DNA of 64,000 nucleotides, from contig JAJZXS010000044.1 of assembly GCA_021806295.1 (NCBI GenBank), positions 1 to 64,000 of the forward strand. The letters are read 5' to 3'. Of the stretch, positions 55,333-64,000 are shown one piece after another. The stretch comes from Thermoplasmata archaeon. Lineage in GTDB: Archaea; Thermoplasmatota; Thermoplasmata; Thermoplasmatales; Thermoplasmataceae. Made by a program: the position numbers and the translations under genes. The notes under the pieces were generated by a model. It was given only the letters and a program-made list of their open reading frames with translations. It was not told the origin of the DNA and searched no databases. Positions within the stretch are counted from its first letter, which is position 1. Each line of letters begins with the position of its first letter.

Positions 55333-55720
55333 TGATGAGGTAATTATAAGTTACTTCCTGAGAGCAGGAGTTCTTATCAGTGTATCGTTTATTATTGTCG
55401 GTGTTATCATACTGTTTGCAAAAAACGGCGGGGATGGGTTTACCCTTTCCCAGATGTCCAGTTATAATTATGCACTTGCACATGGAATAGATTCCAGGTC
55501 TGTGTCACTAAATAAAATTTTATCTGGCCTGTCAGCAATAGACGGGCTTTATTTCATAACAGTTGGTCTCTGGGTTCTCATATTCACACCCATAACGGTG
55601 GTCTTCATAGGGTGGATATCTTTTCTGGATGATAAAAACTACCTTTATGTTGGAATGGCATCCATAGTGCTTTTCAACCTGTTCTTCGCAATGCTTGTTG
55701 TACCAAGATTTCTTATATAA
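55319..55720 (+). CDS. DUF1634 membrane protein
   Basis: 133 residues with three hydrophobic helices, fitting DUF1634 in size, topology and position next to TauE. The start MRNHDDEVIISYFLRAG overlaps the TauE end. It is probably an accessory subunit of that permease. Confidence 0.82.
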   Translation: MRNHDDEVIISYFLRAGVLISVSFIIVGVIILFAKNGGDGFTLSQMSSYNYALAHGIDSRSVSLNKILSGLSAIDGLYFITVGLWVLIFTPITVVFIGWISFLDDKNYLYVGMASIVLFNLFFAMLVVPRFLI

Positions 55721-55761
55721 AATTGGAAAAATTATAATATTTTATACCAATACAATGTTAT

Positions 55762-56220
55762 ATGGCTGCAGGTAATTCATTTTTTGGATTTGCCAGAGGA
55801 TTCGAGATCAGGGACAGCGAAAGCATTATGGAGATAATTAAATGTTCCTTATCTGAATATTACACAAAATCACTGATACTGGATCTTTACAGATCGTGGC
55901 CCCAGGCTTTTATAGTGTACGATAATTTTGATTCTGTGGTCGGATTCATAATAGGTGCAAAGTATTCTGGAACTGAGGGCAGGATACTTCTCTTTGCAGT
56001 TAAAAAATCATTCAGGGGAGCCGGAGTGGGACAGGCCCTATTAAACAGGGAATTGCAGGTAATGGCCGGCGCCGGGCTTTCTACAGTAAGGCTGGAAGTG
56101 AGAACTGACAATGAAAGTGGAATTAAGTTTTATAAGAAAAATGGATTTTCAATTATATCCACCTTGAAAAATTATTATTCGGATCTATCTGATGCATACT
56201 TAATGTGGAAAATAATTTAA
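55762..56220 (+). CDS. GNAT-family N-acetyltransferase
   Basis: 152 residues with the acetyl-CoA site VKKSFRGAGVGQALLNR and the C-terminal RTDNESGIKFYKKNGF. The layout is close to RimI/Ard1-type enzymes that acetylate protein N-termini. ATG 55762. It converges on the SAM synthetase gene with a 23-base gap. Confidence 0.9.
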   Translation: MAAGNSFFGFARGFEIRDSESIMEIIKCSLSEYYTKSLILDLYRSWPQAFIVYDNFDSVVGFIIGAKYSGTEGRILLFAVKKSFRGAGVGQALLNRELQVMAGAGLSTVRLEVRTDNESGIKFYKKNGFSIISTLKNYYSDLSDAYLMWKII

Positions 56221-56243
56221 TGGATTCTAAACAGTATAAAAAA

Positions 56244-57458
56244 TTAGAAGACGTCTGCCTTCCCGTCAACAAACATCTGCGTAAGCTGATCTATATGTGC
56301 CAGCTTGTCATCGGCTATTGCCCTGATGTTGTTTTTGTGCTTTGATGGGTCAACATTGTCCTCATATATGAGCTGCAGTGATGCAACATGTGGCTCATCC
56401 ACAGGCCTGCCTATCTGTGATACTATTCTTACAAGAACTTCCTTTATGTCTCCTCCTTCTTCCTCTACAACCTTTGAGGCTATCTGGTTGGACAGTACAT
56501 TGTAAAGTTTGCCTACGTGTGTTACAGGGTTCTTGCCTGCAGCTGCTTCCATGCTCATGGGTCTGTATGGTGTTATGATCCCGTTTACCCTGTTGCCCCT
56601 TCCAACAGATCCATCATCCCCGTTTTCCATTGAAAGCCCGGTTACAGTGAGATAATACACACTGTCTGATTTTACATCCCCTGTATTGACATATACCTGG
56701 AGGTCATTATCTGTGTATTTCATTGCGTTGTCCTTAATCTTGTCAATCAGCTCCTCCTTTATCGAGTTGTATTCTGTGGGGTCCTTGACATATTTATCCA
56801 CATATGCTGCGGCAACTGTGAGGTTTATTGTCTTTCCCTTTCTGAATCCCATAACCTTTATATCGTAACCTATCCCGGGAAGGGATTTCTTAAGGTCGCC
56901 GTTTATGTACTTTTCAGTAAGCTTTACTATGCTTTCTGTATCGGTGAAGGGTGCAAAACCAACACCGAAGGATGTGTCGTTTGCCTTGAATTTTCTTGTG
57001 TCGTACAGTCCTCTCAGATCCACCGAGCCATTGCCGATCCTTGAATCTATCATTATATCAGAGTCTATGTCAAGATCTGGGAAATGTTCCCTGAGATAAT
57101 CCTTGGCCGATTTTATTGCTATGGATTTGACCGGTATCCTTTCATCGCCCACTGTTGCTGTTGCACGTCCACTCAAAAGTATGTATGTGGGCTCCAGCAC
57201 ATTGCCACCCTTGAATTTGGGATCTGCCTGTCCGCCGACCACCTCAACCTGATCGGTATTGTGGTGCAGTATCCTGCCGTACTGCTTAATGTAATATTTG
57301 CTAAGGGACCTGCTAACAGATTCTGCTATTCCGTCTGCAACGCTGTCAGGATGGCCAATGCCCTTCCTTTCAACAATTTCAACTTCTCTGCTCATGGTAG
57401 GGCTCTGCTTTATAGCCTCTACCTGGATATTTCTTTCCTGCTTTAACTGTGATTCCAT
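56244..57458 (-). CDS. mat: S-adenosylmethionine synthetase, archaeal type
   Basis: 404 residues of the archaeal MAT family, distinct from bacterial MetK. Family blocks are [50 protein letters not shown]-like ([18 protein letters not shown]) and [14 protein letters not shown]. It forms SAM from methionine and ATP. The gene has its own promoter region, divergent from purH. Confidence 0.96.
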   Translation of the reverse strand: MESQLKQERNIQVEAIKQSPTMSREVEIVERKGIGHPDSVADGIAESVSRSLSKYYIKQYGRILHHNTDQVEVVGGQADPKFKGGNVLEPTYILLSGRATATVGDERIPVKSIAIKSAKDYLREHFPDLDIDSDIMIDSRIGNGSVDLRGLYDTRKFKANDTSFGVGFAPFTDTESIVKLTEKYINGDLKKSLPGIGYDIKVMGFRKGKTINLTVAAAYVDKYVKDPTEYNSIKEELIDKIKDNAMKYTDNDLQVYVNTGDVKSDSVYYLTVTGLSMENGDDGSVGRGNRVNGIITPYRPMSMEAAAGKNPVTHVGKLYNVLSNQIASKVVEEEGGDIKEVLVRIVSQIGRPVDEPHVASLQLIYEDNVDPSKHKNNIRAIADDKLAHIDQLTQMFVDGKADVF

Positions 57459-57603
57459 AAGGCACAGATGGGTATAAGTTTTTAAACCTTTTGTCTCTGC
57501 ACCCTATAAATTACTGATTATTCAAAAATATTACTGATAATAATTTTTATCCCGTCCATATCTACCTGCAATAAATATTTATCACATTTTTTAATACTGT
57601 AAC

Positions 57604-59106
57604 ATGAAGGCTTTTATCAGCGTTTATAACAAGGCAGGATTGGTCGATTTTTTAAATGCCATCAGCTCCCAGCTGGATGGGATATACGGTACAGAGGGTA
57701 CTGTCAGATACCTGAAGGATAATGGCATAGATGCTGTAAACTCATCCACACTTACAGGTTTCGATGACCTGCTGGGAGGCAGGGTCAAAACACTACATCC
57801 TGCTGTTTTTTCCGGGATCCTCTCAAAAAGAGACCCAGAGAGCAATAAACAGCTGGAAAAATATGGCTACAAGGATTTTGATATTTTGATCTGCAATTTA
57901 TATCCCTTTGTTGAGGCTTCAAAATCAAATGATTTGTCCAAAATGATAGAAAATATAGACATAGGCGGGCTTTCTTTAATAAGGGCTGCTGCAAAGAATT
58001 ACAGGAACGTAGCCGTTCTATCCGATCCGTCTGATTATGACACTGTAAAGAATTGCCTGAACAAATCAGGGGAAATTGACATGAAGACCAGGGAAATGCT
58101 TGCCCTGCGTGCATTTTCAAGGTCTGCAGATTATGATGTCCAGATATACAACAGGCTTTACAGAAGATTGAATGATAGCCAGCCTGAGGACCTGTTCATA
58201 CACGGATATGGCAGAACTGACCTTAGATACGGAGAAAATCCAGACCAGGAGGCATACATGTTCAAGACCGGCGAAACATACGGAATACCCAACGCTGTTC
58301 AGATAGGTGGAAAGGATCTATCATACAACAATATACTGGATGCAAATGCGGCCCTGGAAACCGTGCAGGATTTTGATGATATAACTTCAGTTATTGTAAA
58401 GCACAGAACCCCCTCGGGCGTTTCAAGTGCTGACACGCTAAGGGAAGCCTTCGTGAACTCCTACAATGCAGATCCTGAATCAGCATACGGGTTTGTCGTG
58501 GCACTGAACAGAAAGCTTGATGTGGAAACTGCCAGGGAAATGCAGAAAAAATTTATTGAGGTGCTCATAGCCCCGGACTTCGACAGTGAAGCCCTGGATC
58601 TGTTCAAAAAGAAGAAGAATATGAGGATACTCAAGTGTTCCATGGATAGGGACCCGGAAAAGGCAGTGTCATCTGTTACCGGTGGAGTGCTTCTACAGGA
58701 CAGGCTGAAATGGGAGTATCCAAAACTGGAATTGAAATCCAGCACAGAGGCAGATGCGGCAAAATATAAGGATCTGGAATTTGCCTGGAAAGTTGTTGCA
58801 CATACAAAGAGCAACGCCATGGTACTGGCAAAAAACAGGACTACAGTTGGCATTGGAGCAGGGCAGACGTCCAGAATAGAATCATTGAGAATTGCCATAG
58901 AAAGGGGAGGAGAGAATGTTAAGGGATCTGTTCTTGCATCAGATGCATTCCTTCCATTTGATGATTCCGTTATAGAATGCTATAAACACGGCATTGATGG
59001 AATTATCCAGCCGGGAGGATCAATCCGCGATGAGGACGTAATAAAGCGCTGCAACGAATATAAGATACCACTGTACTTTACAGGAAAAAGGGTTTTTCTC
59101 CATTAA
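57604..59106 (+). CDS. purH: Bifunctional AICAR transformylase/IMP cyclohydrolase
   Basis: 500 residues. The N-terminal MGS-like cyclohydrolase domain (TEGTVRYLKDNGI, GGRVKTLHPAVFSGIL) is followed by the AICAR transformylase domain (DLRYGENPDQEAYMF, VIVKHRTPSGV, KSNAMVLAKN). It performs the last two steps of IMP synthesis. The fused bacterial-type enzyme is uncommon in archaea. The end overlaps the presenilin-like gene by four bases. Confidence 0.95.
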   Translation: MKAFISVYNKAGLVDFLNAISSQLDGIYGTEGTVRYLKDNGIDAVNSSTLTGFDDLLGGRVKTLHPAVFSGILSKRDPESNKQLEKYGYKDFDILICNLYPFVEASKSNDLSKMIENIDIGGLSLIRAAAKNYRNVAVLSDPSDYDTVKNCLNKSGEIDMKTREMLALRAFSRSADYDVQIYNRLYRRLNDSQPEDLFIHGYGRTDLRYGENPDQEAYMFKTGETYGIPNAVQIGGKDLSYNNILDANAALETVQDFDDITSVIVKHRTPSGVSSADTLREAFVNSYNADPESAYGFVVALNRKLDVETAREMQKKFIEVLIAPDFDSEALDLFKKKKNMRILKCSMDRDPEKAVSSVTGGVLLQDRLKWEYPKLELKSSTEADAAKYKDLEFAWKVVAHTKSNAMVLAKNRTTVGIGAGQTSRIESLRIAIERGGENVKGSVLASDAFLPFDDSVIECYKHGIDGIIQPGGSIRDEDVIKRCNEYKIPLYFTGKRVFLH

Positions 59107-59996
59107 ATCATTATAATGGAGAATGCCACCAGAAACCCTATAATGGCACCGGTGTTGATAAATGGCAGCCCGGGTGCGGGTTTCCCCCTGCTGGAAAAGA
59201 ACAGGAATATAAGGGCCCCAATGGCACCTGCAAGTGTAAGTACTGCAAATAGTATGGAGTGCGACGGGTTATAAATAAAGGATGATACTATGAGTATTTC
59301 AGGTATTGCCATATCACCGAACCCCAGCATTATAATAGACTGATCTCCACGATTTTCAAAGGTAAGGTCCTTCATTTTGAGGTTTTTTGAGGATGGGAGC
59401 ATAAACATAAGCGGGAACTGGTTATCCACTGCTGCCCTTGCCAGGGTTACCATATGCTTTGTTTTATATACAGCAATATAGTCATAAACAGCGAATACAA
59501 CGAGAAGGGTTATTGCTATCTCTGGCCTCAGGAGTATTCCGAGTATTCCTGCCGCACCTGAGATCATTATTACGCCTGCTGCGTCTGTTACGTACCATTC
59601 ATTCCTGAATATGAGCATGTATGCAAAGAACACTGTAATTACACCTATTATAAGGTAATATTCTGTCAGGTTTACTGCGACTATGCCGGCAATTATGGAT
59701 GCCACCAGGAATATCATATACAGCACAAGTATAAGAAACACAATTTTCATGACGCCTGCATGTTTCTTAACAATGTAAAGCGCAGCTGCTGTGAATATAA
59801 CAATAAAAATAATATAATAAAGAACGAATACAAAGGATATGCCACTGGATTCATCTGCTATCTCTGGCACTGCCTGAAGATAGAATGATATAAAAAGTGC
59901 GAATAGCGTCGATATAAGAAAAAGTGCTATTCCGAAAATTTCACTGTTTATTTTTTTGTTCACTCTTTTCACTTTTATCCTTTCCGTTGTATTCAC
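59103..59996 (-). CDS. Presenilin-like intramembrane aspartyl protease (A22 family)
   Basis: 297 residues with about nine hydrophobic helices. The catalytic aspartates lie in AVYDYIAVYKT and LGFGDMAIPE (the GxGD motif), and PAPGLP near the end corresponds to PAL. This is the archaeal presenilin/signal-peptide-peptidase homologue family. GTG 59996 gives 56 bases of overlap with topA; GTG 59972 or 59963 would overlap less. Substrates are unknown. Confidence 0.88.
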   Translation of the reverse strand: MNTTERIKVKRVNKKINSEIFGIALFLISTLFALFISFYLQAVPEIADESSGISFVFVLYYIIFIVIFTAAALYIVKKHAGVMKIVFLILVLYMIFLVASIIAGIVAVNLTEYYLIIGVITVFFAYMLIFRNEWYVTDAAGVIMISGAAGILGILLRPEIAITLLVVFAVYDYIAVYKTKHMVTLARAAVDNQFPLMFMLPSSKNLKMKDLTFENRGDQSIIMLGFGDMAIPEILIVSSFIYNPSHSILFAVLTLAGAIGALIFLFFSSRGKPAPGLPFINTGAIIGFLVAFSIIMI

Positions 59997-62220
59997 ACTT
60001 CATATTGGGGCAGAACTTCCATTTGCGTTTCCCGTTTACCATGATCAGCAGGGGGGCATTGCAGTAGGGGCACGTTTCTCCTGTGCTCATTATTACCCCT
60101 TTCTGTGGGAGCGGATATGTAACAGTGCATTTTGGATAATTTGAGCACCCCAGGAATCTTTTGCCGTACCGTGACTGCCTGATGATAAGGTCTCCGCCGT
60201 CAGAGGGGCATTTTCCCACTGTTATCTTTTTCTGGTTGTACTCGCATTTTGGGTCTATGCACCTATACTCTGGAGATTGCCCCTTTCTGATTATCTTTAT
60301 AATTGGCAGTGAGCATACATCACACTTTTTATCGGCCATCTGTATCAGGCCGGTTGCGCTTATGTTAAAGTTTATCCTGCAATTTTCATTGGAACATTTA
60401 ATTTTGTAAAAATTCCTGTATTTTATCAGGGATATGTCCCCGCCATCCAGTGGGCATTTACCGATTACATCCCCCTTGTTGGCATATGACGTTATGGTTT
60501 CTTTTATTTCATCACGGTTTATCCTGAAACCTTTTAGCGCGTCATGAAGCATCTGCCTGGACTCATTTACAACGTCATCAATCCTTTTTTTGTTTTCTGC
60601 TATTTTATCCATTTCTGCTTCCAGGGCTGCAGTCATATCTGGCTTTGCTATATCTGAGTCTATAACAGTTATGGATTTTATGAATCCTATCCCAAGCGGG
60701 GTGGGTTTCAATGGATTTCCAGTTGCAAAATTTCTATCATTAAGTTTCTGTATAATATCGTGCCTGGTACTTTTTGTGCCGAGATTCAGTGATTCCATAA
60801 TTTTAAGAAGGGATGCCACATCATATCTTCGGGGCGGTTCCGTATATTTCTCTTCCATATCCCATTTCTTTCCCATAACAGTCTCTCCAACAACCAGTTC
60901 TGGCAGGCTGGTTTCTCTGAGTTTTCTGTACTTGTATATGTCGAACCACCCATTATCAAGGATTTTTTCACCGGAAGATTTGAAATTGTAGCCGTCGATA
61001 TCTATCTCTGCATCAGACTTTTCTATCAGTGCATTCTTATAAAGTGTGGCAAGGAATCTCCTGACTATCAATTCATAAACATTTTTGTATGCTCCGGTAA
61101 GGGCTTTCTTTGGATATGATACAGGATATATAGGTGGGTGGTCAGTGGTTTCAATCTTTCCCCTGGATGGATACATCTTCTCCTGGGAAAGAACCATCTT
61201 TGCCTCCCCATCGAATTCTGTCCCCTCAAATTTTTTCACAATGCTTTTCAGGGGTATTGACCGCTGGTAAACAGTGTTATCTGTCCTTGGATAGCTTATG
61301 AGTCCACTCATGTATAGCTTTTCAGCAATTTTCATGGCGTTTGAAGGTGTAACACCTATTCTGGATGCCTCCCTCAAGAAATCCGTTGTGCTGAATGGGG
61401 GTGGCCTGTATACTTCCTTTTTCTCGCTCTTATATGATTTTACTGTTCCATTTTTGCCATTTATGGCATTGAATATTTTATTTGCTTCTTCCTCATCCTT
61501 TATGTTTTCTTCATATGTACCTGGAAAATCTATACCCTTGTTGAACGTTACAGTTATAACAAAATATTTCTCAGGTACAAAATTCGAGATTTCCTCCTCA
61601 CGGTTTACCAGAATCGCAAGGGTAGGGGTCTGCACACGGCCTACTGATATAAAGTCCTTCCACAGGCGATTGCTTGTTACCGAAAAAAATCTGGTGAGTA
61701 CGGCTCCCCAGAGCAGGTCAATCTCCTCCCTGGCCTTTGCCGAATCAGCCAGACCGTAATTCACATCCAGTAAATTGTCGAATGCGTCCTTTACCTCCTG
61801 CGCTGTCAGGGCGCTGAACTTTGCCCTTTTAATCTTTGTATAGCCAGGTTCTATGAATTTCAGGGCCTCCACACCGATTAGTTCTCCCTCTCTATCATAA
61901 TCCGTGGCGATTATAATGTTATCTATGCCTGAAAATGATTTTAAAGCCGAAGAGGCCCGCTGGTTTGTGACCTTGTATATTATGCTGGAATCAATGAGCC
62001 GGTCCAGGTCTGATTTTGCCCAGTCCTTGAATTCCTCCGGAAAATCTGCCCCCAGTATATGCCCGCTCAGTGATACCATTATGTTCTGTTCGTTATTTCT
62101 TTCAAATTCTATGTAGCTTATATTTTTAACCTTCTTCTGCCTGGATGTTTTATCAGAAAGTATGTAGGAAATTCTTCTACCTGCATCCATCTTCTCTGCA
62201 ATAATCAAATTGAGTACCAA
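59941..62220 (-). CDS. topA: DNA topoisomerase I (type IA)
   Basis: 759 residues. TOPRIM residues are in IIAEKMDAGRR and ATDYDREGE (DxDxE at 107-111), and the active tyrosine is Y310 in LISYPRTDN. The C-terminus carries four zinc ribbons. It relaxes negative supercoils. TTG 62220 is the likely start: no ATG lies before the TOPRIM motif, and the TATA box at 62247-62256 sits 27 bases upstream, indicating a leaderless TTG-started message. Confidence 0.95.
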   Translation of the reverse strand: MVLNLIIAEKMDAGRRISYILSDKTSRQKKVKNISYIEFERNNEQNIMVSLSGHILGADFPEEFKDWAKSDLDRLIDSSIIYKVTNQRASSALKSFSGIDNIIIATDYDREGELIGVEALKFIEPGYTKIKRAKFSALTAQEVKDAFDNLLDVNYGLADSAKAREEIDLLWGAVLTRFFSVTSNRLWKDFISVGRVQTPTLAILVNREEEISNFVPEKYFVITVTFNKGIDFPGTYEENIKDEEEANKIFNAINGKNGTVKSYKSEKKEVYRPPPFSTTDFLREASRIGVTPSNAMKIAEKLYMSGLISYPRTDNTVYQRSIPLKSIVKKFEGTEFDGEAKMVLSQEKMYPSRGKIETTDHPPIYPVSYPKKALTGAYKNVYELIVRRFLATLYKNALIEKSDAEIDIDGYNFKSSGEKILDNGWFDIYKYRKLRETSLPELVVGETVMGKKWDMEEKYTEPPRRYDVASLLKIMESLNLGTKSTRHDIIQKLNDRNFATGNPLKPTPLGIGFIKSITVIDSDIAKPDMTAALEAEMDKIAENKKRIDDVVNESRQMLHDALKGFRINRDEIKETITSYANKGDVIGKCPLDGGDISLIKYRNFYKIKCSNENCRINFNISATGLIQMADKKCDVCSLPIIKIIRKGQSPEYRCIDPKCEYNQKKITVGKCPSDGGDLIIRQSRYGKRFLGCSNYPKCTVTYPLPQKGVIMSTGETCPYCNAPLLIMVNGKRKWKFCPNMKCEYNGKDKSEKSEQKNKQ

Positions 62221-62246
62221 AGTAATCTACTAACAATTAACAATAC

Positions 62247-62256
62247 TAAATAAATA
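62247..62256 (-). promoter_or_regulatory. TATA box of topA
   Basis: TATTTATTTA on the minus strand, 27-36 bases before TTG 62220. It supports the unusual start codon. Confidence 0.5.
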
Positions 62257-62344
62257 TTTTCAATGGTATCTGACTTTTGTTCAATTCACAAATTAAAAAA
62301 AATTTAAGCAACCTTTAAATATACCATTTGACTATATATTATAT

Positions 62345-62620
62345 ATGACAGAAGTAATTGTTATACATAAATGGAAAGATGAGCAGAAAAACGATGTAAT
62401 GAAATTTGCAACCACAATAATGGATATGGCAAAATCAAAGAAATTGCCTGCAGGACTGAAACTGGAAGAGTTATTCCTTGGGCAGAAAGAAAATGAGGCA
62501 GTTTGCAGATGGGATGTTGATACACTTGACCATCTGATGGAAACCGCAAAATCAATGAAGCCAACATGGGACATACAGGCCATAGAAGTGGACCAGAAAT
62601 TCAAGAAAGGATTGTTCTAA
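62345..62620 (+). CDS. Conserved-looking hypothetical protein (91 residues)
   Basis: A soluble 91-residue protein of the beta-alpha-beta type: TEVIVIHKWKDEQK, a helix, then ENEAVCRWDVDTLDHLMETA. It may have a ferredoxin-like fold, but I do not recognise the family. It has a TATA-rich region before ATG 62345, divergent from topA, and overlaps the next gene's end by four bases. Confidence 0.65.
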   Translation: MTEVIVIHKWKDEQKNDVMKFATTIMDMAKSKKLPAGLKLEELFLGQKENEAVCRWDVDTLDHLMETAKSMKPTWDIQAIEVDQKFKKGLF

Positions 62621-63009
62621 GTTTTTTTGTGCTTTTTTGGAGGTATGCCCAGATGTGTGGCATATTCCTCAATTTTTTGTATCTGTTCCTTATGAAGACC
62701 GAAAAATATACCTTTTCCTTTTCCACGAACATATAATTTTCCTTTGAGATTTATAAGATTGCCAAGAACTTTGCTTACAATAATCAGTTCATGTCCTTTT
62801 ACTGGGATCTTTACTTTATCTGAATTCCATACAACTTCAGGAAAATCACTGTGTCTTGGTGGCAGTATTTTATTGAATTTTCTATCCTCCACATCTATAT
62901 GTGTAACTCTTGCCCTGCCATGACCCTTTACATGTATGAATATAACCGCATTTTCCATTTTTGTCCCGTCCAGAAATATGTCTGCAGGGACCATGATTTT
63001 ACCAGGCAT
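62617..63009 (-). CDS. Hypothetical protein (130 residues)
   Basis: 130 residues from ATG 63009; the frame also opens at TTG 63018. TTTAAATATT on the minus strand at about 63032-63041 supports the ATG. The protein is beta-rich and basic at the C-terminus (GIPPKKHKKT), with VIFIHVKGHGRARVTHID. The basic tail suggests nucleic-acid contact, without further proof. Confidence 0.6.
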   Translation of the reverse strand: MPGKIMVPADIFLDGTKMENAVIFIHVKGHGRARVTHIDVEDRKFNKILPPRHSDFPEVVWNSDKVKIPVKGHELIIVSKVLGNLINLKGKLYVRGKGKGIFFGLHKEQIQKIEEYATHLGIPPKKHKKT

Positions 63010-63115
63010 CCTATTCAAGGAATACCATGATAATATTTAAACCGCAGTCGTAGGTTTGTTCTTACAGGTGGAGCAGAAAAAAAGGTTATTATATTATTAA
63101 ATACTTATCCAGTAA

Positions 63116-63188
63116 GGGCTCGTAGTCTAGTGGTTATGATACCGCCCTTACAAGGCGGTGGTCACCGGTTCAAATCCGGTCGGGCCCA
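63116..63188 (+). tRNA. tRNA-Val (anticodon TAC)
   Basis: Acceptor GGGCTCG/CGGGCCC with one T-G pair, anticodon stem CCGCC/GGCGG with loop CTTACAA, T-stem ACCGG/CCGGT with TTCAAAT and discriminator A; 73 bases. TTATTAAATAC at about 63094-63104 is a candidate promoter. Confidence 0.96.
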
Positions 63189-63505
63189 TTTACAGTTATC
63201 ATTGAGTCTTATTTTTAATGAATAGGCAGGCAGTAAATTATTATTTTAATCGAATAATTATCCCTTTTCATTTTTAATTTCCACACCGGGATATAAGGAT
63301 AGGGCAACATAATCTACCCTATTTCAACTACGTATGCAAGGTCAAAAATAAAGAGATAATTGGCCCCATCTTTTGCTAAAAGCCATAATATTCATGACTA
63401 ACAAGACCATGGAAACAATTGTGACCAATATTATATGATAAATATATTCACCAAAACTCAATTTTTTGCCCTCAACAATGTCATTGAATTATTATATTCT
63501 TAAAC
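63189..63505. other. 317-base region after tRNA-Val without a standard gene
   Basis: It contains a small hairpin (ATAGGG 63299-63304 with CCCTAT 63317-63322) and one possible 39-codon minus-strand frame at 63342-63461. Otherwise nothing is supported. It is AT-rich. Confidence 0.4.
63342..63461 (-). CDS. Possible small membrane protein (39 residues)
   Basis: From TTG 63461 the frame gives a single strong membrane helix (IYHIILVTIVSMVLLVMNIM) and a short tail ending RWGQLSLYF. The helix looks real, but the start codon is weak and no Shine-Dalgarno is seen. It follows the small membrane gene at 63506 on the same strand. Confidence 0.3.
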   Translation of the reverse strand: MSFGEYIYHIILVTIVSMVLLVMNIMAFSKRWGQLSLYF

Positions 63506-63730
63506 CTATCCTTTGTTGGCTTTGCCTTTCTTGACTTTGTATATCCAGCCAACAATGAGAAAAATTAGAGACAATAAAAATAGTGACTTTCCAATATTGA
63601 AGATGTTTGATGTGCTATCTGTGTACACACCAGAGTAATATAAATATAACCCAATCGATACTATAAGAAGAGAAAGTATACCTATATACATCGCGACGGT
63701 CATGATCCTGTTTACAGTGTATAGCAGCAT
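63506..63730 (-). CDS. Small two-helix membrane protein (74 residues)
   Basis: Two hydrophobic segments (about 12-31 and 50-66) with a lysine-rich cytoplasmic tail (YKVKKGKANKG). ATG 63730 lies eight bases after the stop of the zinc-ribbon-like gene, with GGGAAG before it, so both are probably co-transcribed. Function is unknown. Confidence 0.6.
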   Translation of the reverse strand: MLLYTVNRIMTVAMYIGILSLLIVSIGLYLYYSGVYTDSTSNIFNIGKSLFLLSLIFLIVGWIYKVKKGKANKG

Positions 63731-63738
63731 GATCTTCC

Positions 63739-63978
63739 CTATCTGTCCGTATGTCTATCCAATAAAACCATTCTTGATTTCTGCCCCTTTGATTCATCAA
63801 GTTCTGGCATTAAACACTTACAGGAATCCCTTTTGCAGTCAATGGTTATAAGATGACCTGCAGGCCAGTGTGGGACATGATATAGATTAGCCCGGGTTAT
63901 GTGATGCTTCCATTGACCTTCAAAGAAAACAATTTCATGACCGCAATTTTTACAGATGCCAAAATTTAAAGTCACCAT
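63739..63978 (-). CDS. Small zinc-ribbon-like protein (79 residues)
   Basis: The 79-residue protein has CKNC near the N-terminus, then C and CKC (CKRDSCKC) after 38 residues, with several histidines between. This fits a metal-binding ribbon. No family is assigned. ATG is at 63978, and only 22 bases of upstream sequence are inside the window. Confidence 0.6.
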   Translation of the reverse strand: MVTLNFGICKNCGHEIVFFEGQWKHHITRANLYHVPHWPAGHLITIDCKRDSCKCLMPELDESKGQKSRMVLLDRHTDR

Positions 63979-64000
63979 ATATTCTAAATAAGAATATATA

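Noticed and set aside
1-64000. CRISPR array or rRNA operon
   Set aside because: No regularly spaced direct repeats and no rRNA-like stretch were seen; the only structured RNAs found are three tRNAs and SRP RNA.

Overview
The window is chromosomal DNA of an acidophilic archaeon of the order Thermoplasmatales, probably close to Ferroplasma or Acidiplasma (inference). Support comes from AT-rich DNA, mostly leaderless genes with a TATA box 20-28 nt before the start codon, archaeal gene families (RadB, FEN1, archaeal SAM synthetase, 7S SRP RNA, presenilin-type protease, TrmB and HTH_10 regulators) and DUF3834. Several computed ORF starts were moved to ATG codons that fit a TATA box or Shine-Dalgarno site.

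1-13.6 kb is mainly biosynthesis: a partial amidohydrolase, endonuclease III, carbamoyl-phosphate synthase (carA-carB), a DUF3834 protein, an ACT-domain regulator, purE-purK, an old-yellow-enzyme-type reductase, a gamma-glutamyltransferase homologue and moaA-moaD. 13.6-31 kb holds an ABC exporter, SurE, a hypothetical gene with an in-frame amber codon, a 2-oxoacid:ferredoxin oxidoreductase, a site-2 protease, an NFACT (Rqc2/RqcH) protein, phosphoglucose/phosphomannose isomerase, a transporter, radB-fen and tyrosyl-tRNA synthetase. 31-37.7 kb has TrmB-nfo-DUF1015 running directly into tRNA-Thr, small hypotheticals, an HxlR regulator, a UbiD decarboxylase and a methyltransferase.

37.7-42.5 kb is looser and more AT-rich: small membrane proteins, a nucleotidyltransferase, SRP RNA, an HD phosphohydrolase, an HTH_10 regulator, tRNA-Leu and a remnant of an IS605-type TnpB. 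A UvrD-like helicase with a C-terminal RecB-type nuclease domain follows. 45.2-54.2 kb is a molybdenum/formate island: fdhA-DUF1641-fdhD, a six-helix GPR1/FUN34/YaaH-like membrane protein split 3+3 by an in-frame TGA, mobB, and a mobA/moeA/moeA operon. The remainder has a TauE/DUF1634 pair, an acetyltransferase, SAM synthetase, PurH, topoisomerase I overlapping a presenilin-like protease, tRNA-Val and small hypotheticals.

The most notable points are the split transporter beside formate dehydrogenase (natural split, nonsense mutation or recoding), a second gene with an in-frame amber and open continuation, a protein gene whose stop codon is made of tRNA-Thr bases, and the single-chain helicase-nuclease beside transposon debris. 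No CRISPR array, rRNA or intact insertion sequence was seen.
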